From: CAZFMJ01 sp964520045
GTDB taxonomy: Bacteria; Elusimicrobiota; Elusimicrobia; Elusimicrobiales; CAZFMJ01
Assembly (NCBI GenBank): GCA_964520045.1
Contig: CAZFMJ010000106.1
Span: 1 to 6,440, forward strand
Direction of reading: 5' to 3'
Length of the DNA stretch: 6,440 nucleotides
Of the stretch, positions 1 to 6,440 are shown in pieces. The notes beneath the pieces were generated by a model. The model saw only the letters and a list, made by a program, of their open reading frames with translations, searched no databases and was not told the origin of the DNA. Positions within the stretch are counted from its first letter, which is position 1; each line of letters opens with the position of its first letter. Made by a program: the position numbers and the translations under genes.

Positions 1-399
1 CGGCGGGGTCAGCAGCGCGGCGATAAGCAGGGCGCACATGATCAGGTAAATTGGATTGATCCATTCCCGAAGATGTCCGTAATTCATCCGCGAAAACATA
101 TACATAAGCGGGAGAGAAATCAACAGCCAGAAAAACTGGCGGGTTATAAAATAAAACGGCGTATGATAATAGGTGTCCGCAAATATCGCGCTTGCGGAAT
201 AGAGAGAAACTATGCCCATGACCATAAGCGCGGCTGCGGTAAGCAGGAGAATATAATCGGGAGAAGAGTGGATCCTGCCCGCCTTTTTTAGTTCATTGAC
301 ATGGCTGTGCCGCGCGGGTATTTGCCTGTGAGGCAAAAGGACATGTCCCGTCTTTTTGAAAAGATTGAATCGATTTTCCCGCCGCATAATTATAGGCAT
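1..399 (-). CDS. ftsW: Septal peptidoglycan polymerase FtsW (SEDS family), N-terminal part
   Basis: This is the first 133 codons of a SEDS-family protein; the rest lies beyond the left edge. FtsW is the inner-membrane glycosyltransferase that polymerises lipid II at the division septum with a class B PBP. Visible are a basic cytoplasmic tail of about 45 residues, then a first membrane segment starting near DYILLL and ending in the family hallmark GIVSLYSAS, a second around FFWLLISLPLMYMF, and the start of a third (IYLIMCALLIAALL). The YSAS motif closing TM1 is typical of FtsW/RodA/SpoVE. FtsW rather than RodA is inferred from its place directly after murD. The ATG at 399 is the first after an in-frame stop (403-405); a second ATG at 387 is possible. 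Neither has a Shine-Dalgarno sequence. The tail is rather long, so a later non-ATG start cannot be excluded. Confidence 0.9.
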   Translation of the reverse strand, partial: MPIIMRRENRFNLFKKTGHVLLPHRQIPARHSHVNELKKAGRIHSSPDYILLLTAAALMVMGIVSLYSASAIFADTYYHTPFYFITRQFFWLLISLPLMYMFSRMNYGHLREWINPIYLIMCALLIAALLTPP

Positions 400-402
400 A
401 TA

Positions 403-474
403 TTAAGACGGTAGACGGGAGACGGTAAATGGTAGAAGGTAAACGGAAAAGCCTAAGACAAAAAAATAAATCAT
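403..474 (-). CDS. Possible 23-codon leader ORF in frame with ftsW
   Basis: An ATG at 474 opens 23 codons that stop at a TAA (403-405), one codon before the ftsW ATG and in the same frame. The peptide is hydrophobic (starts MIYFFVLGFSVYLLP), and its second half is read from the heptamer array. On the minus strand AGGAGGAGG (486-494) lies 11 nt upstream, the best ribosome-binding match near any start in the window apart from the one at 6384-6390. The ORF could deliver ribosomes to the otherwise SD-less ftsW by termination and reinitiation. However, the repeat is open in all frames on this strand, so a short ORF is expected by chance. No homology is recognised. Confidence 0.2.
   Translation of the reverse strand: MIYFFVLGFSVYLLPFTVSRLPS
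410..451. repeat. Heptamer tandem repeat array A (murD-ftsW gap)
   Basis: Six 7-bp units lie in perfect phase on the plus strand: GGTAGAC, GGGAGAC, GGTAAAT, GGTAGAA, GGTAAAC and a degenerate GGAAAAG. The array fills the space just upstream of ftsW and is the same family as the arrays at 593-617, 3090-3131 and 4562-4631. In the gene direction the unit reads GTTTACC/GTCTACC. Because 7 is not a multiple of 3, every frame gives the same heptapeptide type (V-Y-R-L-P-S-T) without stops; on the plus strand it is rich in TAA/TAG. Confidence 0.9.
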
Positions 475-485
475 TTGCAGTTTTT

Positions 486-494
486 CCTCCTCCT
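486..494 (-). promoter_or_regulatory. Shine-Dalgarno-like AGGAGGAGG in a polypurine stretch
   Basis: The minus strand is almost purely purine from about 525 to 481, and contains AGGAGGAGG here. It lies 11 nt before the ATG at 474 and about 86 nt before the ftsW ATG, too far to serve ftsW directly. Either it serves the small upstream ORF or it is a by-product of the purine bias. Confidence 0.3.
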
Positions 495-556
495 TTTTCA
501 TTTTTCGTTCCCCCTCTTCCGTCCCAAACAATCCTTAGGGGCAGTGAGTTTGGGGC

Positions 557-592
557 GGCCCATTCTCGCGGCTTTCAAGGAATGAATGGGCC
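557..592. repeat. Palindromic element 1 at the murD stop codon
   Basis: GGCCCATTC (557-565) and GAATGGGCC (584-592) form a perfect 9-bp inverted repeat with an 18-nt loop. The murD stop codon (575-577) is in the loop, and the right arm encodes the last murD residues (G-P-F). No T-run follows on the minus strand, so it does not look like a standard intrinsic terminator, though it could stabilise the 3' end of a processed mRNA. It resembles the hairpin at 3144-3179: both share CCATTCTC on the left, a TTCA..GGAA core and GAATGGG.CGTCT on the right. Confidence 0.75.
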
Positions 593-1969
593 GTCTACCG
601 TCTTCCATCTTCTTACCATCTCTTTAAACTGTCTGCCTCTGTCTTCATAATCCCGGAATTGATCGAATGAGGCGCAGGCCGGCGATAGGAGCAGTATGTC
701 GCCCTTGGAACCTTTTGTTATCGCGGTTAGAACCGCCTTTTCAAGCGTTTCGCAATCAATAACAGGAACGGCGTCTTCCAGTTCCGTCCGTACTTTTTCC
801 GCGTCCTCGCCGATTGCAAGTATCGACAGGACGGATTTTTGAAGCAGAGGCATTAACGGGGTATAAGGACTTTTTTTGCCCCGCCCGCCCATTATCAGCC
901 ATATTTTTCGCCCTTCCCGCGACAGCGCTCTCAGCGCCGTCATGGTAGAATCCACATTCGTTGCTTTTGAATCGTTTATACAGCGCAAACCGCGCGCCGT
1001 CCCGGCTTCCTCAAGCCTGTGTTCAACGCCTTTAAATTCGGCAAAGGCGGTTCTTATACGGCTTATATCCGCGCCGCGGCACAGGGCCATAAGGCCGGCT
1101 GCCATCGCATTCTGAAGGTTATGTTCTCCGGAAATTTCAGGAGGTTTTGCGGAGATTTCGCAGCCCCCCAGATTGAAAATTATTTCCCCGTTTTTAATAA
1201 ACGCGTTAAGTTTTATATCGGAACTTTCCAGCGAGCTGGAAAAAAAGAGAGCGCGGGAAGGGCATTCCTTTGATAATTTCACGCATATTTCATCCTGCGC
1301 GTTGAAAATACAGAAATCGGTTTTTTTCTGCCGCTGAAATATTTTTGATTTTACGTTTATGTAGTTTTCCATGGATTCATGGCGGTCGATATGGTCGGGA
1401 GTTATGTTGAGCACGCAGGCGCAGTCCGGCTTGAAATATGAACAGTCTTCCAGCTGGTAGCTTGAAATTTCAAGCGCGATATCGTCCCCTGTCTTTACTC
1501 TCCCGCATATACTCGAAACCGGAACCCCGATATTTCCGCATAAATGCGCATGAGCGCTTTCCTTCCTCCTAAGAATTTCCCAAAGAAGCGTCGTTGTGGT
1601 GGTTTTGCCGTTTGTGCCGGTTACCGCGAATAAATCAGCGTTCGGGCAGAATGACAGAGCCGTTTCAAGTTCGCTGAATAAGGGAATATCAGCGGATTTT
1701 ATTCCGGCGATTATTTTGCAGGAAGAAGAAATCCCCGGGCTTTTTACGGCAAAACCGCAGTCAAACAGTTTATCGGAATGCCCTCCTGTTTCAAAAGTCA
1801 CCGCAGGGAGAAGCTGCTGCGGCAATGCGCCGAGTTGTTCAAGGGTCTTTTCTTCGCTCAGTATTACTTTAAATCCCTTCCCGGCAAGAAGATTGGCGCA
1901 GTATATTCCGGATTTTCCGGCGCCCAAAACGCAGGCTGTTTTATCGATAAATTTTTCAGGCTTAAACAT
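575..1969 (-). CDS. murD: UDP-N-acetylmuramoyl-L-alanine--D-glutamate ligase
   Basis: Cytoplasmic ATP-dependent Mur ligase that adds D-Glu to UDP-MurNAc-L-Ala. The 464-residue product shows the N-terminal nucleotide-sugar domain with GAGKSG (16-21), the ATPase P-loop GTNGKTT (118-124), YQLE (171-174), NITPDHIDRH (188-197), a likely carbamylated lysine at K209 in VKSKIF, the middle-domain GEHNLQNAMAA (281-291), and the C-terminal-domain motifs NDSKATNVDST (332-342) and LSPACASFDQFRDYEDRGRQF (428-448). The usual GGxDKG loop appears as GGRGKKSPY (361-369). Most MurD proteins end a few residues after RG..F; here about nine extra residues (KTVDGPFIP) come from a heptamer repeat and a palindrome. 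The ATG at 1969 has only a weak GAG upstream. mraY ends 25 bp upstream, the only tight junction here, so the two are probably cotranscribed. Confidence 0.98.
   Translation of the reverse strand: MFKPEKFIDKTACVLGAGKSGIYCANLLAGKGFKVILSEEKTLEQLGALPQQLLPAVTFETGGHSDKLFDCGFAVKSPGISSSCKIIAGIKSADIPLFSELETALSFCPNADLFAVTGTNGKTTTTTLLWEILRRKESAHAHLCGNIGVPVSSICGRVKTGDDIALEISSYQLEDCSYFKPDCACVLNITPDHIDRHESMENYINVKSKIFQRQKKTDFCIFNAQDEICVKLSKECPSRALFFSSSLESSDIKLNAFIKNGEIIFNLGGCEISAKPPEISGEHNLQNAMAAGLMALCRGADISRIRTAFAEFKGVEHRLEEAGTARGLRCINDSKATNVDSTMTALRALSREGRKIWLIMGGRGKKSPYTPLMPLLQKSVLSILAIGEDAEKVRTELEDAVPVIDCETLEKAVLTAITKGSKGDILLLSPACASFDQFRDYEDRGRQFKEMVRRWKTVDGPFIP
593..617. repeat. Heptamer array B, inverted, inside the murD 3' end
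   Basis: On the minus strand this reads GGTAAGAAGAT, then GGAAGAC, then GGTAGAC, the same heptamer family as arrays A, C and D but in opposite orientation to them. It lies inside murD and encodes the residues W-K-T-V-D near the C-terminus. CCGTCTACCGTCT (591-603) is an exact 13-bp inverted copy of AGACGGTAGACGG at 406-418, so arrays A and B form the ends of a roughly 198-bp inverted-repeat block. Confidence 0.75.
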
Positions 1970-1994
1970 TAGTATCAGCTCAACACGGTGTTTT

Positions 1995-3080
1995 TTAACG
2001 TATTTTAAGCGAAGCCAGAGCCAGAAGCATGAGCATTATGCCCGCGATCCAGAACCGGACGGTAATTTTAGACTCGGCTAAGCCTTTAAGTTCAAAATGA
2101 TGGTGCAAAGGCGCCATAAGCAGTATCCGTTTGCCGTGCCGCAGGCGGTAAGACGTCATCTGCAGTATTACCGAAGCGGTTTCAGCGACAAAAACGGCTC
2201 CCACCAGCGGAAGCAGCAGTTCCTGTTTCACGGATATTGCGATTACGCCTATTGTTCCCCCCAAAAACAGCGAACTGGTGTCGCCCATAAATACTTCCGC
2301 CGGATATGCGTTAAACCACAAAAACCCGAGACACGCCCCCACCATGGCGCCGAGAAATATGCTTATTTCGCCGGCTCCTTCCACCGGTATTATGCGCAGA
2401 TAAGACGAAAATTTTGCATGACCCGCGATATAGGCGAAAACCGCGTAGGTGAGAGCGCAAAAGACGATATTTCCCGCCGCCAGCCCGTCAAGTCCGTCCG
2501 TAAGATTTACGGAGTTTGAGGCGCCTATTATGATCAGCATGCCGAGGGCGTAGTAAAGCGCGAAGATGTTTATATAAAACTCTTTTGTGTAAGGCACGCT
2601 TAGTATCGTGGCGAATTTATGGCTTGGCGGATTTAACGCCAGATAAAAAACTACAAGCAGGGCGGTAACGGTCTGCACGGTCAGTTTCAGCCTTGACGAG
2701 GCTCCCTCGGGATTTTTTTTGACAAGTTTTATATAGTCGTCATAGGCGCCGATCGCCGCAAGAAGCGTTGAAGTAAAAAAAAGCAGAAGTATGAATCTGT
2801 TGTCAAGTCTCGCCCAGAGGAGGGTGGTCGACATAAGGCTTGCGAATATCAGCAGTCCGCCCATCGTTGGCGTTCCGTGTTTGGTCATATGTGCGGCGGG
2901 GCCGTCCGAGCGCTGAACCTGGCATATTTTGTATTTTTGCAGCTTTCTGATAAAATAAGGCCCGATTAAAATGGCGATAAGAAAAGCGGTTATTACGGCT
3001 CCGCCTGCCCGGAAGGTTATATACTGGAATAAATGAAGCGGACCCCAGCTGCCGCTTAGCGTGTGCAGTAAATAAAACAT
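1995..3080 (-). CDS. mraY: Phospho-N-acetylmuramoyl-pentapeptide transferase
   Basis: Integral membrane enzyme that transfers phospho-MurNAc-pentapeptide from UDP to undecaprenyl phosphate, giving lipid I. The length, 361 residues, matches the usual 360 or so, and many hydrophobic segments are visible. Family motifs in order: HGTPTMGG (68-75), the catalytic Asp pair in YDDYIK (113-118), SNSVNLTDGLDGLA (188-201), FNAYPAEVFMGDTSS (256-270) with the catalytic Asp at 267, and MAPLHHHFELKG (322-333) with the triple His. The normally conserved MGDTGS reads MGDTSS here (Ser269 for Gly). The ATG at 3080 has no Shine-Dalgarno sequence; a heptamer array begins 10 bp upstream. The final helix and short basic C-terminus are complete. 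Confidence 0.98.
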   Translation of the reverse strand: MFYLLHTLSGSWGPLHLFQYITFRAGGAVITAFLIAILIGPYFIRKLQKYKICQVQRSDGPAAHMTKHGTPTMGGLLIFASLMSTTLLWARLDNRFILLLFFTSTLLAAIGAYDDYIKLVKKNPEGASSRLKLTVQTVTALLVVFYLALNPPSHKFATILSVPYTKEFYINIFALYYALGMLIIIGASNSVNLTDGLDGLAAGNIVFCALTYAVFAYIAGHAKFSSYLRIIPVEGAGEISIFLGAMVGACLGFLWFNAYPAEVFMGDTSSLFLGGTIGVIAISVKQELLLPLVGAVFVAETASVILQMTSYRLRHGKRILLMAPLHHHFELKGLAESKITVRFWIAGIMLMLLALASLKIR

Positions 3081-3086
3081 AAATTT

Positions 3087-3149
3087 TTAGGCAGACGGTA
3101 AACGGGAGATGGAAGACGGTAGAAGGTAAAATTCCAGTTTACTGTCCAT
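3087..3149 (-). CDS. Possible 20-codon leader ORF in frame with mraY
   Basis: An ATG at 3149 starts 20 codons (MDSKLEFYLLPSS...) ending in TAA at 3087-3089, two codons before the mraY ATG and in the same frame. Most of it is translated from heptamer array C. The layout mirrors the small ORF before ftsW, but the upstream ribosome-binding match is poor (TTTTGAG very close to the ATG). It may be a chance product of a repeat that is open in all frames on this strand. Confidence 0.13.
   Translation of the reverse strand: MDSKLEFYLLPSSISRLPSA
3090..3131. repeat. Heptamer tandem repeat array C (murF-mraY gap)
   Basis: Six 7-bp units in perfect phase on the plus strand: GGCAGAC, GGTAAAC, GGGAGAT, GGAAGAC, GGTAGAA, GGTAAAA. 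The array occupies the space immediately upstream of the mraY start and has the same orientation relative to the genes as arrays A and D. Its diverged units suggest an old array or one copied with variation. Confidence 0.9.
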
Positions 3150-3179
3150 TCTCAAAACTTTTCAGGAAAAGAATGGGAC
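3144..3179. repeat. Palindromic element 2 (murF-mraY gap)
   Basis: GTCCATTCT (3144-3152) pairs with AGAATGGGAC (3170-3179) with one bulged G and a 17-nt loop. It lies just downstream of murF and beside heptamer array C. Sequence as well as shape is shared with palindromic element 1 at 557-592: CCATTCTC, a TTCA.GGAA core, and GAATGGG followed by a base and CGTCT. No T-run follows in the gene direction, so a simple terminator role is unlikely. Confidence 0.7.
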
Positions 3180-3191
3180 GTCTTTAACAGC

Positions 3192-4550
<1,359 letters not shown>

Positions 4551-4561
4551 AGTATGAAGAA

Positions 4562-4631
4562 GGTAGATGGTAGACGGTAGATGGTAGACGGTAAACAAAA
4601 ACAAGAAGAAGGCAGACGGGGTAAGGCAAAA
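4562..4631. repeat. Heptamer tandem repeat array D (murE-murF gap)
   Basis: This is the cleanest array: GGTAGAT, GGTAGAC, GGTAGAT, GGTAGAC, GGTAAAC in perfect phase (4562-4596). A 14-bp A-rich interruption follows, then GGCAGAC, GGGGTAA and GGCAAAA (4611-4631). It starts 11 bp upstream of the murF ATG. In the gene direction it is open and in frame with murF as far as a TTG at 4604. Confidence 0.92.
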
Positions 4632-4768
4632 GAAATATTTTTTTGTTTATTGCTTTCCATTTACTTTTTTCCGTCGTTCTCCAAGTTCCCAGTCTTATTC
4701 AGTTACTTTCTGTTGTTTGGTGACTTCTTCATTCCCCAGTCTGGGTAACCGGGCCGCTGGGTGACTGG
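4632..4768. other. Rest of murE-murF gap with a second heptamer family and a hairpin
   Basis: No gene is seen. The left part is A/T-rich. The right part has scattered units of a different 7-bp family: AGTTACT (4701-4707), GGTGACT (4719-4725), GGTAACC (4744-4750), then the adjacent pair GGTGACT and GGTTACT (4760-4773), whose last unit contains the murE stop codon. CCAGTC (4736-4741) and GACTGG (4763-4768) can pair around a GC-rich interior directly after murE. Lacking a T-run on the minus strand, it is at best an atypical terminator or mRNA 3'-end stabiliser. I could not identify a convincing promoter for murF. Confidence 0.5.
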
Positions 4769-6274
4769 TTACTTTTCTTTTATGGCTTCCAATGCCGTTT
4801 CTTTATCGTCAAAGTGCGTTGTTTTATCTTTGAAAATCTGATAATCTTCATGTCCTTTTCCCGCGATAAGCACGATATCGCCCTTGCGCGCCTTTTTTAT
4901 GGCCGCGAATATGGCTTCCTGCCTGTCCGGAATTATGGAGTAATTTGAAAATCCTTCATCAAGCAATCCTTTTTCAATGTCGGAAAATATTTGCAGAGGG
5001 TCTTCAGAGCGCGGATTGTCATTAGTGATTACCGCCGCAGCGCTGTGCCTGGCGGCGCATATCCCCATAGGAGCTCTTTTGGTCCTGTCACGGTCGCCGC
5101 CGCAGCCGAATACGGTTATTATTTTTTCATGGGGCAGTTCTTTTATGTTTTGCAGAACTTGCTCCAGAGCGCTGTCGGTGTGGGCGTAATCGACGAACAC
5201 CGTGAAATCCTGTCCGGCCGCGACCTGCTCCAGCCTTCCGGGCACGCAGGACAGCGATTCCAGCCCTTTTATAAATTGCTGCGCGGATATTCCCAAAGAA
5301 TGAGCCGCCGCCGCCGCCGCCAAAGCATTGTAAATATTATACTTCCCCAGGAGATTAAGCGTTATTTTATGCCTGCTGCCCGGGGCGGGGGCGGGTCCGT
5401 TTAGCAGGAACGTTGTGCCGGCTGTGGTCATGGTTATGTCCGAGGCGGACCAGCCGCAGGAATTTGACAGTCCGTATGTGCAGTATCGGACGGGATGGCG
5501 GATGGTATTTATTATTGCGTCCGCATTTTCATCATCTCCGTTTATCACCGCGCAGCGGGGCGTTTTGGCGGATGAGGGATTTTGAAGAAGTTCAAACAGC
5601 CGTAGTTTTGACTTAAAATATTCTTTCCGGTCCTTGTGAAAATCAAGGTGATCTCTGTGCAGATTGGTGAAAACCGCCGCGTCAAACGCTATCTCATCCG
5701 CCCGCCTAAGCGCCAGAGCATGCGAAGATACTTCCATAACGGCCGTATCGCAGCCGAGTTCTTTCATTTTTGCGAGAAGCGTCTGCAGTTCAATGGAAAG
5801 AGGGGTCGTGTTGCAGGCTTTTGAAAGCACAATGCCGTCCGCCCTGTAATTTATTGTGCCTATGACTCCGGGTCTTTTCCCCGAGTTCATATATATGGAT
5901 TCAAGAAAATAGGCGGTGGTGGTTTTTCCGTTTGTTCCCGTTATCCCTATGACCTGCATGTCTTTTGCCGGATTTCCGAAGAATTTTGCCGATGCTTTTG
6001 CCATGGATTGGATCGCGTCTTTTACCTGAATCCATGTGCAGCTTATGCCGAAAGCCGGAGGCGGAGGCATTTGCTCGCTTACTATCGCGCAGGCGCCTTT
6101 GCCGAGCGCCTCTTTAATATGCAGATTTCCGTCGGTGCGGCTGCCGGCTAGGGCAAAAAATACCTGTCCGCTCCCGGTTTTCCCCGAATTGCAGGATAGT
6201 CCGGTAATTTTGCAGTCCATCGTTCCGGATACCAGCACCTTCGGAATATCCGCAAAAAGTTCGTTAAGATGCAT
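4769..6274 (-). CDS. murE: UDP-MurNAc-L-Ala-D-Glu--2,6-diaminopimelate ligase
   Basis: Cytoplasmic Mur ligase adding the third stem-peptide residue. The 501-residue product has all family marks: N-terminal SCNS..TGSGQVFFAL (27-42), P-loop GTNGKTT (113-119), NTTP (155-158), EVSSHAL (181-187), NLHRDHLDFHKD (204-215), a likely carbamylated lysine K223 in FKSKLRLF, YNIYNALAAAAAA (312-324), VDYAHTDSAL (361-370), GCGGDRDRTKR (390-400; the next residue is Ala where Pro is usual), DNPRSEDP (419-426) and IAGKGHEDYQ (470-479). DNPR is the signature of meso-diaminopimelate-specific MurE; lysine-specific enzymes differ there, so the organism very probably has mDAP peptidoglycan. The ATG at 6274 is the only good start before an in-frame stop upstream, though no Shine-Dalgarno sequence precedes it. 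Confidence 0.98.
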   Translation of the reverse strand: MHLNELFADIPKVLVSGTMDCKITGLSCNSGKTGSGQVFFALAGSRTDGNLHIKEALGKGACAIVSEQMPPPPAFGISCTWIQVKDAIQSMAKASAKFFGNPAKDMQVIGITGTNGKTTTAYFLESIYMNSGKRPGVIGTINYRADGIVLSKACNTTPLSIELQTLLAKMKELGCDTAVMEVSSHALALRRADEIAFDAAVFTNLHRDHLDFHKDRKEYFKSKLRLFELLQNPSSAKTPRCAVINGDDENADAIINTIRHPVRYCTYGLSNSCGWSASDITMTTAGTTFLLNGPAPAPGSRHKITLNLLGKYNIYNALAAAAAAHSLGISAQQFIKGLESLSCVPGRLEQVAAGQDFTVFVDYAHTDSALEQVLQNIKELPHEKIITVFGCGGDRDRTKRAPMGICAARHSAAAVITNDNPRSEDPLQIFSDIEKGLLDEGFSNYSIIPDRQEAIFAAIKKARKGDIVLIAGKGHEDYQIFKDKTTHFDDKETALEAIKEK

Positions 6275-6398
6275 AGGGTTAATGTTGCTGCACAGGCAGA
6301 CAGAATTCAGAATAACCTGCCCTGGTAGTTACAATCTAAGTCTCCACAGGGTCTAGCATGGGTGCGGGACAGTCATGGAATTACTCCTCCGCCGCGTA

Positions 6399-6419
6399 GG
6401 AAACCCTCCCGTGGTTTCC
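6399..6419. repeat. Perfect hairpin, 7-bp stem
   Basis: GGAAACC (6399-6405) and GGTTTCC (6413-6419) are exact inverted repeats around a 7-nt loop. The hairpin abuts the next one (6420-6440) with no spacer. No T-run follows on either strand. Confidence 0.7.
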
Positions 6420-6440
6420 CTCCAACCACAAGGGTTGGAG
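6420..6440. repeat. Perfect hairpin, 8-bp stem, at the window edge
   Basis: CTCCAACC (6420-6427) and GGTTGGAG (6433-6440) are exact inverted repeats around the 5-nt loop ACAAG. The stem may continue past the window. Together with the preceding hairpin it makes a tandem stem-loop of the kind seen in structured RNAs and IS200/IS605 ends. Confidence 0.7.

Larger units (their letters stand above)
6275..6440. other. Structured segment upstream of murE, no recognised gene
   Basis: These 166 bp up to the window edge lack a recognisable coding region. Three minus-strand frames are open from the edge for 19 to 28 codons; none resembles the C-terminus of FtsI, the usual upstream neighbour. Several pairing segments are visible: two adjacent perfect hairpins (6399-6440), CCCTG (6320-6324) with CAGGG (6347-6351), and GGCAG (6295-6299) with CTGCC (6317-6321). 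Options are an mRNA leader for the murE operon, a small structured RNA, or the end of a mobile element such as an IS200/IS605-type transposon, whose ends carry hairpins. None is established. A weak -35/-10 pair can be imagined but is not convincing. Confidence 0.4.

Noticed and set aside
73..291. Plus-strand ORF of 72 codons
   Set aside because: It lies opposite the ftsW N-terminus, whose minus-strand product has the YSAS motif and membrane segments; the plus-strand product has no recognisable features.
429..650. Plus-strand ORF of 73 codons across the murD-ftsW gap
   Set aside because: It starts inside the heptamer array, crosses a low-complexity pyrimidine tract and ends within murD. The composition is repeat-derived and no domain is seen.
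1978..1996. AACAC/GTGTT palindrome followed by T-run on the plus strand as a terminator
   Set aside because: The stem is five pairs with a one-base loop and points opposite to transcription; it sits in the short mraY-murD spacer where termination is not expected.
1596..2081. Plus-strand ORF of 161 codons
   Set aside because: It is entirely antisense to the well-conserved murD start and mraY end; a shadow frame.
5381..5398. G-run cluster resembling a G-quadruplex on the plus strand
   Set aside because: It has only three clear G-runs, lies in the murE coding region and is explained by the Pro/Ala/Gly codons of PAPAPG.
6300..6340. Sigma-70-like promoter (TTGTAA and TATTCT) before murE
   Set aside because: The spacer is only about 14 nt and both boxes are weak matches; not supportable without transcript data.

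Overview
The window is a stretch of the division and cell wall (dcw) cluster of a bacterium that makes meso-diaminopimelate-type peptidoglycan. All real genes lie on the minus strand, so transcription runs right to left: murE (6274-4769), murF (4550-3192), mraY (3080-1995), murD (1969-575) and the first 133 codons of ftsW (399-1, cut by the window edge). This is the classical order murE-murF-mraY-murD-ftsW. I found no convincing plus-strand gene.

The products act in sequence. MurE adds the third residue (probably meso-DAP, from its DNPR motif) to UDP-MurNAc-L-Ala-D-Glu, which MurD makes. MurF adds D-Ala-D-Ala. MraY moves the finished phospho-MurNAc-pentapeptide onto undecaprenyl phosphate to give lipid I. 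FtsW later polymerises lipid II at the septum. All four complete enzymes keep their main catalytic motifs and look functional.

The unusual part lies between the genes. Except for the 25-bp murD/mraY junction, the gaps are long for this operon (175, 111 and 218 bp). They hold tandem 7-bp repeats of the type GGTAGAC/GGTAAAC/GGTAGAT, a second GGTGACT/GGTTACT heptamer family, and two related palindromic elements ending in CCATTC...GAATGGG. One inverted repeat block forms the 3' end of murD and encodes its last residues. Another array runs up to the murF start. Read in the gene direction, the main repeat has no stop codon in any frame and encodes V-Y-R-L-P-S-T-like peptides. It creates short in-frame upstream reading frames just before ftsW and mraY. 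murF also carries a perfect (GCG)10 triplet tract encoding ten alanines.

The right 166 bp upstream of murE contain no recognisable gene. They hold two back-to-back perfect hairpins and other pairing segments, and could be an untranslated leader, a small structured RNA or the end of a mobile element. The expected upstream neighbour ftsI is not visible.

Taxonomy is uncertain. Diderm-style dcw order, mDAP peptidoglycan, starts with poor Shine-Dalgarno sequences and many intergenic heptamer arrays remind me of uncultivated lineages such as Elusimicrobiota or Omnitrophota. This is an impression, not a demonstration.
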